Positions 44,678-52,259 of a stretch of DNA of 64,000 bases are shown piece by piece. The position numbers and the translations under genes were made by a program. Positions within the stretch are counted from its first letter, which is position 1; each line of letters begins with the position of its first letter. Source of the DNA: M1-B18 sp048264125 (GTDB taxonomy: Bacteria > Bacillota > Clostridia > Peptostreptococcales > Natronincolaceae); assembly GCA_048264125.1 (NCBI GenBank), contig JBLXDM010000010.1, positions 62,001 through 126,000 of the forward strand, given 5' to 3'. The notes under the pieces are model-generated. The model was not told where the DNA came from. It ran no database searches and was given only the letters and a program-made list of their open reading frames with translations.

Positions 44678-45772
44678 TTATTTAATAATCTTATCTATGG
44701 TTCCACCACCCAGACATACCTCTCCATCATAGAAGACCACTGCCTGTCCCGGTGTCACTGAGCTTTGGGGCTCGTCAAAGCTAACCTTGCAGGTGGTATC
44801 GGAGGTCATTTCCACCGTCACCCTTTTATCCTGCTGACGATACCTGAATTTTGCAGTACACTTGAAAGGTTCCTTTGGCGGCTGACCGCTTACCCAGCTC
44901 ATATCTGTTGCCAGAAGCCCATTTGAAAACAATGCCGGATGTCCTTCACCCTGTACAACATAGAGGATATTGTTTTTCAAATCCTTTTCCGCTACAAACC
45001 AAGGCTCTCCGGTGCCTGCACCACCGATACCCAGACCCTTTCTTTGACCAAGGGTATAATACATAAGGCCATCATGCTTGCCCTTGTAATCACCCTCCAA
45101 GCTTCTCATCTCACCGGGCTGAGCTGGAAGATAATGACTTAAAAAGCTCTTGAAATCTCTTTCTCCAATGAAGCAAATTCCGGTGCTATCCTTCTTGCCG
45201 GCGGTGGCTAAGCCATAGCCCTTGGCTATCTCCCTCACCTGTGCCTTATTCAAATGTCCTATGGGGAACATCGCCTTTGACAGCTGATATTGTCCAAGGG
45301 CATTTAAAAAATAGGTTTGATCCTTATTGGAATCCAATCCTCTTAAAAGCCTATATTTACCCTCATGGCAATCCACTCTGGCATAGTGTCCAGTGGCCAG
45401 ATAGTCTGCCCCCAGCTGTAGGGCATGCTCCAGAAAGGCCTTAAACTTTATTTCCTTATTGCACATTACATCCGGATTTGGAGTGCGGCCTTTTTTATAT
45501 TCATCAAGGAAGTAGGTAAAAACCTTGTCCCAATATTCCTTTTCAAAGTTTACTGTATAATATGGTATACCCACTTGATCACAGACTTTTTGTACATCCT
45601 CATAATCCTCTGAAGCGGAGCAGTAGCCGAACTCGTCCTTCTCATCCCAGTTTTTCATAAATATGCCAATGACATCGTAGCCCTGTTGCTTTAGCAATAG
45701 TGCAGCAACAGATGAATCTACCCCTCCCGACATACCTACTACCACTCGAGTTTCTTCTTTTGATTTTGTCAT
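44678..45772 (-). CDS. mnmA: tRNA-specific 2-thiouridylase
   Basis: MnmA of 364 residues, which thiolates U34 of Glu, Gln and Lys tRNAs. The PP-loop GMSGGVDSS is at 13-21, the nucleophile cysteine is in NPDVMCNKEIKF and the persulfide cysteine in DSTGICFIGERDF. The C-terminal beta-barrel ends with PGQAVVFYDGEVCLGGGTI. It sits next to the sulfur-handling fusion gene, but convergent, so not in one operon. Confidence 0.95.
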   Translation of the reverse strand: MTKSKEETRVVVGMSGGVDSSVAALLLKQQGYDVIGIFMKNWDEKDEFGYCSASEDYEDVQKVCDQVGIPYYTVNFEKEYWDKVFTYFLDEYKKGRTPNPDVMCNKEIKFKAFLEHALQLGADYLATGHYARVDCHEGKYRLLRGLDSNKDQTYFLNALGQYQLSKAMFPIGHLNKAQVREIAKGYGLATAGKKDSTGICFIGERDFKSFLSHYLPAQPGEMRSLEGDYKGKHDGLMYYTLGQRKGLGIGGAGTGEPWFVAEKDLKNNILYVVQGEGHPALFSNGLLATDMSWVSGQPPKEPFKCTAKFRYRQQDKRVTVEMTSDTTCKVSFDEPQSSVTPGQAVVFYDGEVCLGGGTIDKIIK

Positions 45773-45811
45773 CCCTTTTCCTCCTTTGTTACCTTGGCTG
45801 CTATATATAAA

Positions 45812-45854
45812 TCGGAAAATTGCATACCCTTATCTTTATTATGCAATTTTCTCA
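45812..45854. repeat. Family 1 palindromic element, minimal remnant G
   Basis: About 42 bp with only the terminal arms (GGAAAATTGCATA and TTATGCAATTTTCTCA) and a short spacer. It lies 40 bp before the mnmA start. Probably a deletion derivative of copies A-E. Confidence 0.6.
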
Positions 45855-45928
45855 AATAATTATTGTCTTTACAAAATACATTACTATATTAACACAATTG
45901 GATAAATTAAATCATCCTTTTAATAATA

Positions 45929-47044
45929 TTATCGTTTATTTTTACCATCCTTATTAAAAAAGCCTGGTTCAAGCCTCTCCACCAGCCTATAATATTCCTT
46001 CTTATCCCCAGTATAGGGCAAGGGCTTTCCAAAATAAAGGGTTTCCAGCACCCTTCTGGTTTGGTTCCCCACGCAGTTTGCCTTATGCTGTGAGCATTCC
46101 AGACAGGTATCTATCGTAACCTTCAGGCTCTCCTTTACATTTTTCAGATCCACCTCTTCACCGGTGCATAAGGGTATTTTCCATTCCTTATCAGTAATAA
46201 AGCTTTCTGTCTCCTGGGCCTCCTTCAAATACCTGTTAATCTGCTGTATTGTACAGTTGCCGTTGCGACAGGCACTGCAGTTATTATTTCTGGTGCAAAT
46301 TTTCTCCAGAGACTGCTGTATTCTATGGGTGTTTAAATAAAGCTCCTCAGCCCTTCTAACATAAGGGGTTTCAATAGAGCGGGATTTTTTGTAGGCCCTT
46401 ATAATCATAAACAAATGTATACTTAATAATATCAGAATAAAGGCTGTAGCATTTACAGGCGTTAAATATTTCCCCGGTAATGCTCCCTGCAGACCTATCA
46501 ATCCAAAGGTAACAAATATAATTGATGAAACTATTTTCAAGGCCAGCTCCGGCACCCTTTTTCCCAGTCTTCCACCAACAAATACACCAACAGCGCTGGT
46601 CAATACCATGCCTGTAACGGTTCCCATCAGTATAAAAGCAGGATAGCTAGACTTTGAGGACAGGGTTATTGCCGTCAGCTGTGTTTTGTCCCCCAATTCT
46701 CCTATAAAAAAGGCAGCAGCCACCGTCAGCACTGGGCCAAATTTATTGGTACCTGCCCCCTCCGCCTCTTCATCCTCAATTCTTAAGGACCAGAGCCCAA
46801 AGACTATAAAGGCTAGAGCTGCGAAAAGCCTGATGGTGTCCAGAGGTATGATGTGAGTCAAATAACTGCCCAGCACCACCGCCAAACCATGATTTAATAA
46901 AGAACCCAGCAAAACCCCCGACAAAACCTTATGTAATGAATATTTAGTCGCAAAGGCCATAGCCAATAGCTGGGTTTTATCCCCCATTTCCGCCATAAAA
47001 ATAAAAAAAAGTGCATTTAAGTATTCCTTTAGCATATTGTACAT
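45929..47044 (-). CDS. TMEM165/GDT1-family manganese transporter with Cys-rich cytoplasmic tail
   Basis: A 371-residue protein. Residues 1-210 hold two UPF0016 repeats with the signature motifs EMGDKTQL (19-26) and ELGDKTQL (near 116), six membrane segments in all. This core is the Mn exporter fold. The last 160 residues are soluble and cysteine-rich (CTRNNNCSACRNGNC near 248; CLECSQHKANC near 319), suggesting a metal or redox sensor part. A yybP-ykoY manganese riboswitch leads the gene, which supports Mn as cargo. The tail is not part of the classic family. Confidence 0.9.
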   Translation of the reverse strand: MYNMLKEYLNALFFIFMAEMGDKTQLLAMAFATKYSLHKVLSGVLLGSLLNHGLAVVLGSYLTHIIPLDTIRLFAALAFIVFGLWSLRIEDEEAEGAGTNKFGPVLTVAAAFFIGELGDKTQLTAITLSSKSSYPAFILMGTVTGMVLTSAVGVFVGGRLGKRVPELALKIVSSIIFVTFGLIGLQGALPGKYLTPVNATAFILILLSIHLFMIIRAYKKSRSIETPYVRRAEELYLNTHRIQQSLEKICTRNNNCSACRNGNCTIQQINRYLKEAQETESFITDKEWKIPLCTGEEVDLKNVKESLKVTIDTCLECSQHKANCVGNQTRRVLETLYFGKPLPYTGDKKEYYRLVERLEPGFFNKDGKNKR

Positions 47045-47059
47045 CCCCCCAAGTCGATT

Positions 47060-47130
47060 AAAAAAGGAGCAGGACCTCTAAGTCTAATTAAACTAGAATA
47101 CTAGTATTAAACTTAAAAGTCTCGCTCCTT
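47060..47130 (-). terminator. Terminator of the manganese riboswitch
   Basis: On the minus strand AAAGGAGCGAGAC, the 3' end of the aptamer, pairs with GGTCCTGCTCC and is followed by TTTTTT. The stem shares bases with the aptamer, so Mn binding would prevent it and turn the gene on. Confidence 0.8.
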
Positions 47131-47214
47131 TAAAATTCAATTAAAGTGAATAGAACCAGGGTTTCACCCATTATGTTGACTCTATTCGCGGCTAAGCCGC
47201 AGCTACTCCCTTTT
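47112..47214 (-). ncRNA. yybP-ykoY manganese riboswitch
   Basis: On the minus strand: AAAGGGAGTAGC at the 5' end (47203-47214), GAGTCAACATAATGGGTGAAA near the centre, CCCTGG, and GGAGCGAGACTTTTAAG at the 3' end. These are the conserved parts of the yybP-ykoY motif, which senses Mn(II). It precedes the TMEM165-family gene. Confidence 0.92.
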
Positions 47215-47248
47215 ATTATCTTTTTAATTGTATGCAAAACACCTATCA

Positions 47249-47277
47249 AATATAACATTTTTGTGTTGAAATGTCAA
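47249..47277 (-). promoter_or_regulatory. Promoter of the Mn-riboswitch transcript
   Basis: Minus strand TTGACA (47272-47277), 17-bp spacer, TATATT (47249-47254), about 30 bp before the aptamer. Confidence 0.8.
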
Positions 47278-47305
47278 CAATAGAGCTTGTTTTTTACTAT
47301 CAATT

Positions 47306-47324
47306 GATAATGATAATCCATATC
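47306..47324. promoter_or_regulatory. Fur-box-like sequence upstream of the Mn exporter promoter
   Basis: GATAATGATAATCCATATC matches 17 of 19 bases of the classical Fur box GATAATGATAATCATTATC. It lies about 30 bp upstream of the -35 at 47272 and 5 bp past the end of the broken gene. Binding by a Fur-family protein (Fur or PerR) is possible. Confidence 0.5.
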
Positions 47325-47328
47325 ATAT

Positions 47329-47940
47329 TTATAGCTTTGTCATCGGACTCTCATCCACAGCCGCTCCTATTTCTATCAGCTGCTTAATGAACTCATTAAA
47401 CAATAAATACAGCTTCTTCAATCTGTCTATGTCCTTTATAACTCCTACCTCTTGAAAGTAAAGCTGTTTAACCTCATCCGAAACCGGGTTTCCTAAATCC
47501 TTATCTACTTCCTTAATCTCAACATGAATTTTAGGATGATTATCTATAATATATTTTAGCATATCACTGGAGAACAGCTGACGGACCCTTTCATCGTCAT
47601 TTGCTTTTATAATATATTTTTCATCAAAGGCAGCATCTCCTATTTCTATATCCTGCATCCCGAAAAACTTCCCTATATTACTGAATACACCAGCATTATA
47701 TATTTTAAGGCGAAGGTCACCCTTATTTACAAAGGGCATACGCATTCGGGTGTAGGTTGTTGAGCTTTTACCTGTAGATACGGTATAGGTGTCTAAAATA
47801 ATCCTCCAATTGTCAAAGCCCGTCTCCAGCCTATGGCCCTTCATAAAGCTTTAGGTAAATTCGCCCCCTAACTCTTCTGCCAGCTGCTGCCATACAATTT
47901 TATGTTGACTGGGGCCAAAGAGCTTCTCTATTACTCCCAT
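47329..47940 (-). pseudogene. Gene interrupted by an in-frame TAA stop, product unknown
   Basis: A reading frame starts with ATG at 47940 behind AAGGAGGTGCACAA and runs MGVIEKLFGPSQHKIVWQQL...GEFT, then hits TAA at 47851-47853 (codon 30). The same frame continues past the stop to 47329. The downstream part (about 171 residues from the ATG at 47844) has a globular domain with YTVSTGKSSTTYTRMRMPF and a hydrophobic C-terminal helix; I do not recognise the family. The later ATG has no good ribosome site. The start signal and the shared frame argue for one ORF broken recently by a nonsense change, or a sequencing error. Confidence 0.75.
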
Positions 47941-48038
47941 TTGTGCACCTCCTTTTAAATTTAACTTCCTATACTATTATTTTATCATGTTTTGATCTGG
48001 TTTTGATAAATATGTCATGTACCAACCTAATTTTTAAT

Positions 48039-48375
48039 GGGGAAATTGCATATCAAGATGAGTAGTATGTTTATACAAAGTCAAAACTGCTTAGTGCCCC
48101 ACGGGCTAATTTTCATAGTTATTAAATGTTATTAGCCCTAGCACCTTGCATCACTTAAAACATTGGATAACTCTCGGTATAATTCCCTGTAACTTCGTTG
48201 TCGTCAGTCGCAATATAGCCCGATATTCCTTCTTCCTCTGCCTTGTTACAGGAAAATTCTCCTCGGGATTTATTTCAACTTTCAAATGACGCAAGGTCCT
48301 AGGCACTGGGCGAAAAGCTTTAACTTTGTATACACTAGAATATATATACGCTTTACGGTATTATGACTTTGCTCA
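48039..48375 (+). repeat. Palindromic intergenic element, family 1, copy D, interrupted
   Basis: A copy in the same orientation as C (CTGCTTAGTGCCCCACGGGC near 48090), with degenerate ends (GGGGAAATTGCAT and TTATGACTTTGCTCA). It is split by a 156-bp insert at 48142-48297. It lies between divergent genes, upstream of both the broken gene and the phospholipase C-like gene. Confidence 0.85.
48142..48297. mobile_element. 156-bp MITE-like insertion inside element D
   Basis: Inverted ends ACCTTGCATCA and TGACGCAAGGT differ at one base. The target bases CCTAG appear on both sides (48137-48141 and 48298-48302), a 5-bp duplication of a site present once in intact copies. The inside is a hyphenated palindrome (CTCGG..AATTCCCTGTAAC against GTTACAGGAAAATT..CCGAG). 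It has no coding capacity, so a transposase elsewhere must have moved it. Confidence 0.8.
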
Positions 48376-48458
48376 ATTTATTAATAAATATCTATAATCT
48401 ATAGTAGATTTCTGATTTATGGTTATATTATTTATATCAAATTGAAGGGAGTCATTTT

Positions 48459-49460
48459 ATGCCAAGTCTGATAACCCATTACCTCTGTGGAGATAAATGG
48501 CTTAAGAATATAAATAATGAAGCGATTGCTGCTTTGGTTACAAAATACAGAACCGCCTTTAATGTAGGCACCCAGGGTCCGGATATACTGTTTTACTATC
48601 GCATATGGCCCTGGTGCAGCTCTGGAGGACTGGACAAATTGGGCACTAGAATGCATGGGGAAAAGGTAGGAGAGGTCTTTCAGGAGCTTATACAATATAT
48701 ACATACCAGAGGAGAGGATAAGGCACTTTTGACGGCCTATTTATTAGGCTACTCCTCCCACTACGCTTTAGATTCCATAAGCCACCCATATATTTATTAT
48801 AAGACGGGCTTCAGCAGGGAGCCTAGCGTAAAGCAGCGATTTTCCTGTCATCATTCAAGATTTGAAAAGGCCATAGACATCCACATGCTGCAGCTGGAGC
48901 AAAGACTGAAGCACACCAGCGTCAAGGTACATGGGCTAATAAGTCTTCAATCCCGTGAAGCTCTGGCCATCGGAGCTATGTATTCCGATGTCATATCAAA
49001 GGTTTTTAGGCTGTCTATAAGGCCTCAGCAGATAGCTACGGCAATTAAGGATATGTCTAAGGTATATAGCCTGCTGACAGACAGAGCAGGCAGTAAAATG
49101 AAGCTGTTTAATTGGCTTGAGGGAAGGCTAATTTCCCATAGCTTTGTAAGCAGCAACATCTATCCCCACAAAATTAATGATGATTATGATTACTTAAATC
49201 ATAGTAAATCCCCCTGGTATTTGCCTTGGGATAATACTGAAATGAGAAGCGAGTCCTTTTATGAGCTATATAACAGGGCCATCGAGGAAACCAGAACCCT
49301 TTGCAACAGTATATATAACTGCCTTCAGGGTCAGAACCCACTGGAGAATACCCTGCAAACAATAGGCAACAAGTCCTTCTCCACAGGTGAAGACTGTAGC
49401 TCCGGTATAGAAATGAAGTATCATAATTGTATATATGAGCAAAATCAGCAGCCTCTTTAA
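48459..49460 (+). CDS. Zinc-dependent phospholipase C-like protein
   Basis: A 333-residue protein of the Zn-dependent phospholipase C family (PF00882). The N-terminus MPSLITHYLCGDKW and blocks NVGTQGPDILFYY, THYALDSISHPYIYY-type (HYALDSISHPYIYY) and HSRFEKAIDIHML carry the metal-binding His/Asp residues. Unlike secreted alpha-toxin types, it has no signal peptide, so it is probably cytoplasmic and may not act on host lipid. Its true substrate is unknown. Confidence 0.85.
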   Translation: MPSLITHYLCGDKWLKNINNEAIAALVTKYRTAFNVGTQGPDILFYYRIWPWCSSGGLDKLGTRMHGEKVGEVFQELIQYIHTRGEDKALLTAYLLGYSSHYALDSISHPYIYYKTGFSREPSVKQRFSCHHSRFEKAIDIHMLQLEQRLKHTSVKVHGLISLQSREALAIGAMYSDVISKVFRLSIRPQQIATAIKDMSKVYSLLTDRAGSKMKLFNWLEGRLISHSFVSSNIYPHKINDDYDYLNHSKSPWYLPWDNTEMRSESFYELYNRAIEETRTLCNSIYNCLQGQNPLENTLQTIGNKSFSTGEDCSSGIEMKYHNCIYEQNQQPL

Positions 49461-49462
49461 TT

Positions 49463-49490
49463 GACATCCTTTATGGGATGTTTCTTTTTT
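49463..49490 (+). terminator. Terminator after the phospholipase C-like gene
   Basis: ACATCC-TTTATG-GGATGT followed by TTCTTTTTT. The stem is short (6 bp) but the tail is good, and it separates this gene from the NHEJ operon. Confidence 0.75.
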
Positions 49491-49543
49491 GAATTGATTA
49501 TCCTAAATTTGCAGAAGCTAATAAAAAAATGAGAGGTGTTTAT

Positions 49544-50353
49544 ATGCATACTGTTTGGAAGGGCAGCATAAGCTTTGGTTTGGTTAATATCCCCGTAAAG
49601 CTGCATGCGGCAACAGAGGATAAGGATATAAAGCTTCGTCAGCTTCATAAAAAATGTAAGACTCCTATACGCTATAAAAAGACCTGTGAAACCTGCAATG
49701 AGGAGGTGTCCTCAGAGGACATCATTATGGCCTATGAGTATTCTCCAGATAAATACATAGAGCTAAGCAAAGAAGAGCTGGAGCAGCTACGAAAGGAGCA
49801 GGAGGCAAAGGCGGTTGACATCATTAATTTTGTAAAGCTGGAGGAAATTGATCCCATATATTTTGAGCGTTCATACTACCTTAGCCCCGGTGACGGCGGC
49901 GGCAAGGCCTATGCCCTGTTACGCAGCTCCCTTAAGGATAGTGGCAAGATAGGTGTGGCTAAAATTATGATTCGCTCTAAAGAAAAGCTGGCAGTAATCA
50001 GGCCATATAATAATGCTTTAATAATGGAGACCCTTCATTATCCCGATGAGGTGAGGGCAATTGAGGAGGTTCCCAATTTACCTGAGAAGGTAGAACTGTC
50101 ACAAAGGGAGCTGGATACTGCTAAGCTATTAATCAATCAGCTGACGGAGGAATTTGAACCAGAAAAGTTTACGGACGACTACAGAACTGCCCTGATGGAG
50201 CTGATACAGGAAAAGCTGACGAATGAAAAGGGTGTGGAGGTAAAGCAGGCGGACAATGTAGTTGATTTAATGAAGGCCCTTGAGGAAAGCATTAAAAAGA
50301 CAAAGCCAAAGAAAAGCTCTCCTCGAAAAACCACCGAAAGAAAGAAGGCATAG
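49544..50353 (+). CDS. ku: Ku protein, DNA end-binding component of NHEJ
   Basis: Bacterial Ku of 269 residues from the ATG at 49544, preceded by GAGAGGTGTTTAT; the reading from 49529 uses the ribosome site as codons. N-terminal WKGSISFGLVNIPVKL is the family signature, with a zinc-like CKTPIRYKKTCETC segment at about 40-53. The basic tail KKTKPKKSSPRKTTERKKA is the usual DNA-contact C-terminus. It forms a ring on broken ends and recruits the ligase encoded next (3 bp downstream). Confidence 0.95.
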   Translation: MHTVWKGSISFGLVNIPVKLHAATEDKDIKLRQLHKKCKTPIRYKKTCETCNEEVSSEDIIMAYEYSPDKYIELSKEELEQLRKEQEAKAVDIINFVKLEEIDPIYFERSYYLSPGDGGGKAYALLRSSLKDSGKIGVAKIMIRSKEKLAVIRPYNNALIMETLHYPDEVRAIEEVPNLPEKVELSQRELDTAKLLINQLTEEFEPEKFTDDYRTALMELIQEKLTNEKGVEVKQADNVVDLMKALEESIKKTKPKKSSPRKTTERKKA

Positions 50354-50356
50354 GCA

Positions 50357-51196
50357 ATGTTTTTCCCCCTAATGCTTTTAGAAACCGCCAGTAGCCCCTT
50401 CACCTCAGAGGATTATATATTTGAACAGAAATTTGATGGCATTAGGGCGCAATACTCAAATATTGAAGAACCCTTACTCTACTCCAGAAATAAAAATATC
50501 ATCAGCAAGCAATTTCCGGAGCTTTTGGTGGGACTACCTAAAGGAATTGTCCTGGATGGAGAAATCGTAGCATTGGATTCTGAAGGCAAGGAGGATTTTG
50601 AGGGAATTATTAAGCGGCTATTTATGAGAAAGCCTTCTAAAATATCCGATATTGCCACCGCCAGCCCCACCGTCTACTTTATATTTGATATTCTTTACTA
50701 TAAAAACAAGGATTTAAGGAATCAACCCCTTATGGAAAGAAAGAAAATCCTTGAGGAGGCTATAGTAGAGGGACCCAGCATTAAAAGACTCCGATTTCAC
50801 GATACCTATGGCGTAGAATTATTCAAGCGGGCTGTTGCCGAGGGCATGGAGGGTATGATAGCTAAAAAAAAGAGCTCAGTCTATGTGGGAAAACGGAGCT
50901 GGGATTGGCAAAAGATAATCCACTGGATTGAGGCAGAGGGCGTAATTGCTGGCTATACAAAGAAGGACAATGCGCTTCTTTGCCTGCATCCCGACGGCAG
51001 ACCACTGGGTCATATTCTACACGGGATGTCTCCTGTCCAAAAAGAGGCGTTTTTTAAGATTTCAAGCAGTATAAAGACCCATGAGGACTCCCAATACATT
51101 TACCTGCAGCCAATATTAAGATGCAGGCTTAAGGGAAGAGGCCTTACCTCAAAGGGAGCACTGCGATCAGGAATGTTTGTGGATTTTATTTTCTAA
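50357..51196 (+). CDS. ATP-dependent DNA ligase, LigD ligase domain as separate protein
   Basis: A 279-residue ATP-dependent ligase. Motif I is EQKFDGIR with adenylated Lys25; motif III/IIIa VLDGEIVALD and FIFDILYY; motif IV EGMEGMIAKKKSSVY; motif V near DWQKI. The OB-fold domain follows (residues 190-275). It seals ends brought together by Ku. In many bacteria this domain is fused with polymerase and phosphoesterase in LigD; here it stands alone. Confidence 0.92.
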   Translation: MFFPLMLLETASSPFTSEDYIFEQKFDGIRAQYSNIEEPLLYSRNKNIISKQFPELLVGLPKGIVLDGEIVALDSEGKEDFEGIIKRLFMRKPSKISDIATASPTVYFIFDILYYKNKDLRNQPLMERKKILEEAIVEGPSIKRLRFHDTYGVELFKRAVAEGMEGMIAKKKSSVYVGKRSWDWQKIIHWIEAEGVIAGYTKKDNALLCLHPDGRPLGHILHGMSPVQKEAFFKISSSIKTHEDSQYIYLQPILRCRLKGRGLTSKGALRSGMFVDFIF

Positions 51197-51220
51197 ATCA
51201 TTTTATTCTGGAGGATATAT

Positions 51221-52135
51221 ATGGCTAAGACAAAGGAAAGGCATACCATAAGCATAGATAATCAGGAGGTTGATATTACTAACCCCGATAAGCCTCTTTG
51301 GCCTGATAAGGGGATTACAAAGCTCTCTTATCTGAAATATCTGATTGAGGCATCCCCTTTTATGCTGCCCTTTATGAAGGATAGAGATTTGACGATAATT
51401 CGTTATCCCCATGGTGTACCAGGAGAGTCTTTTTATCAAAAAAGCTGTCCTGATTATGCACCGGATTTTATTAAAACCCATTTATCCCGTGATATAAACT
51501 ATATCGTCTGCTCTGATTTACCTACGCTTATATGGCTGGGAAATCAAGGGGCTCTGGATCTCCATATACCCTTTAACACGATTCATTCCCCATATCCCAC
51601 CGAAATTGTTCTTGACCTAGACCCACCTTCACGAGAGGAGTTCCTTTTGGCGGTGGAGGCTGCATTAATTATAAAGGAAGTCTTTGAAGGACTTAATTTG
51701 ATTTCCTTTGTCAAAGCCTCCGGTAACAAGGGGCTGCAAATTTACATACCTTTACCGCTTAATAAATACACCTATGAGGAAACTAGACTATTTACTGAAT
51801 TTCTCGCCAAATACCTTACTAAAAAGGAGCCTAAATGGTTTACCATCGAAAGGCTTAAGAAAAAAAGAGGCAAGCGGCTTTATGTAGACTATTTGCAGCA
51901 TGCGGAGGGCAAAACCATAGTGTCGCCCTATTCCCTTAGGGGAAATCCTGAAGCGTTGGTTGCAGCGCCAGTATTCTGGAGGGAGGTCAATCATTCGCTA
52001 AGCCCTTCAATGTTTCCCATGGAGGCAGTTCTAGATAGAATTGAAAAGCAAGGCTGTCCCTTTAAGGAGTTCGATACCAGCAGAGATAAACAGCCCTTTG
52101 ACAAAATATTGATTTGGTTAAAGGAGACAAAATAG
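51221..52135 (+). CDS. NHEJ polymerase/primase, LigD PolDom as separate protein
   Basis: A 304-residue archaeo-eukaryotic primase-like polymerase. N-terminal VDITNPDKPLWPDKGITKLSYLKYL, metal-binding Asp132 and Asp134 in LDLDPPS, FVKASGNKGLQIYIPL, and LYVDYLQHAEGKTIVSPYSLRG are LigD PolDom features. It adds (ribo)nucleotides at breaks. A ribosome site GGAGGATATAT lies before the ATG. There is no phosphoesterase gene beside it. Confidence 0.93.
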   Translation: MAKTKERHTISIDNQEVDITNPDKPLWPDKGITKLSYLKYLIEASPFMLPFMKDRDLTIIRYPHGVPGESFYQKSCPDYAPDFIKTHLSRDINYIVCSDLPTLIWLGNQGALDLHIPFNTIHSPYPTEIVLDLDPPSREEFLLAVEAALIIKEVFEGLNLISFVKASGNKGLQIYIPLPLNKYTYEETRLFTEFLAKYLTKKEPKWFTIERLKKKRGKRLYVDYLQHAEGKTIVSPYSLRGNPEALVAAPVFWREVNHSLSPSMFPMEAVLDRIEKQGCPFKEFDTSRDKQPFDKILIWLKETK

Positions 52136-52219
52136 AGATCCTTCACAATCCTCCCTTTTTTAACAAGGAGAATACTCCCAATTTCATAGGATATAAAAAG
52201 AACTATCCTCCGAAATAGC

Positions 52220-52258
52220 AAAAGGCCACCGGTTCAAAATTGAACCAGCAGCCTTTTC
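52220..52258. terminator. Bidirectional terminator between the NHEJ and lar operons
   Basis: AAAAGGC-CACC-GGTTCAA-AA-TTGAACC-AGCA-GCCTTTT: a two-part stem with A/T tails on both sides. It closes the converging polymerase and larC transcripts. Confidence 0.85.
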
Positions 52259-52259
52259 T

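Noticed and set aside
47329..47940. Selenocysteine or programmed recoding at the internal stop
   Set aside because: The stop is TAA, not TGA, and no SECIS-like hairpin follows it.
48432..48704. 90-codon minus-strand frame over the start of the phospholipase C-like gene
   Set aside because: It is the antisense of a recognised domain with no start signal.
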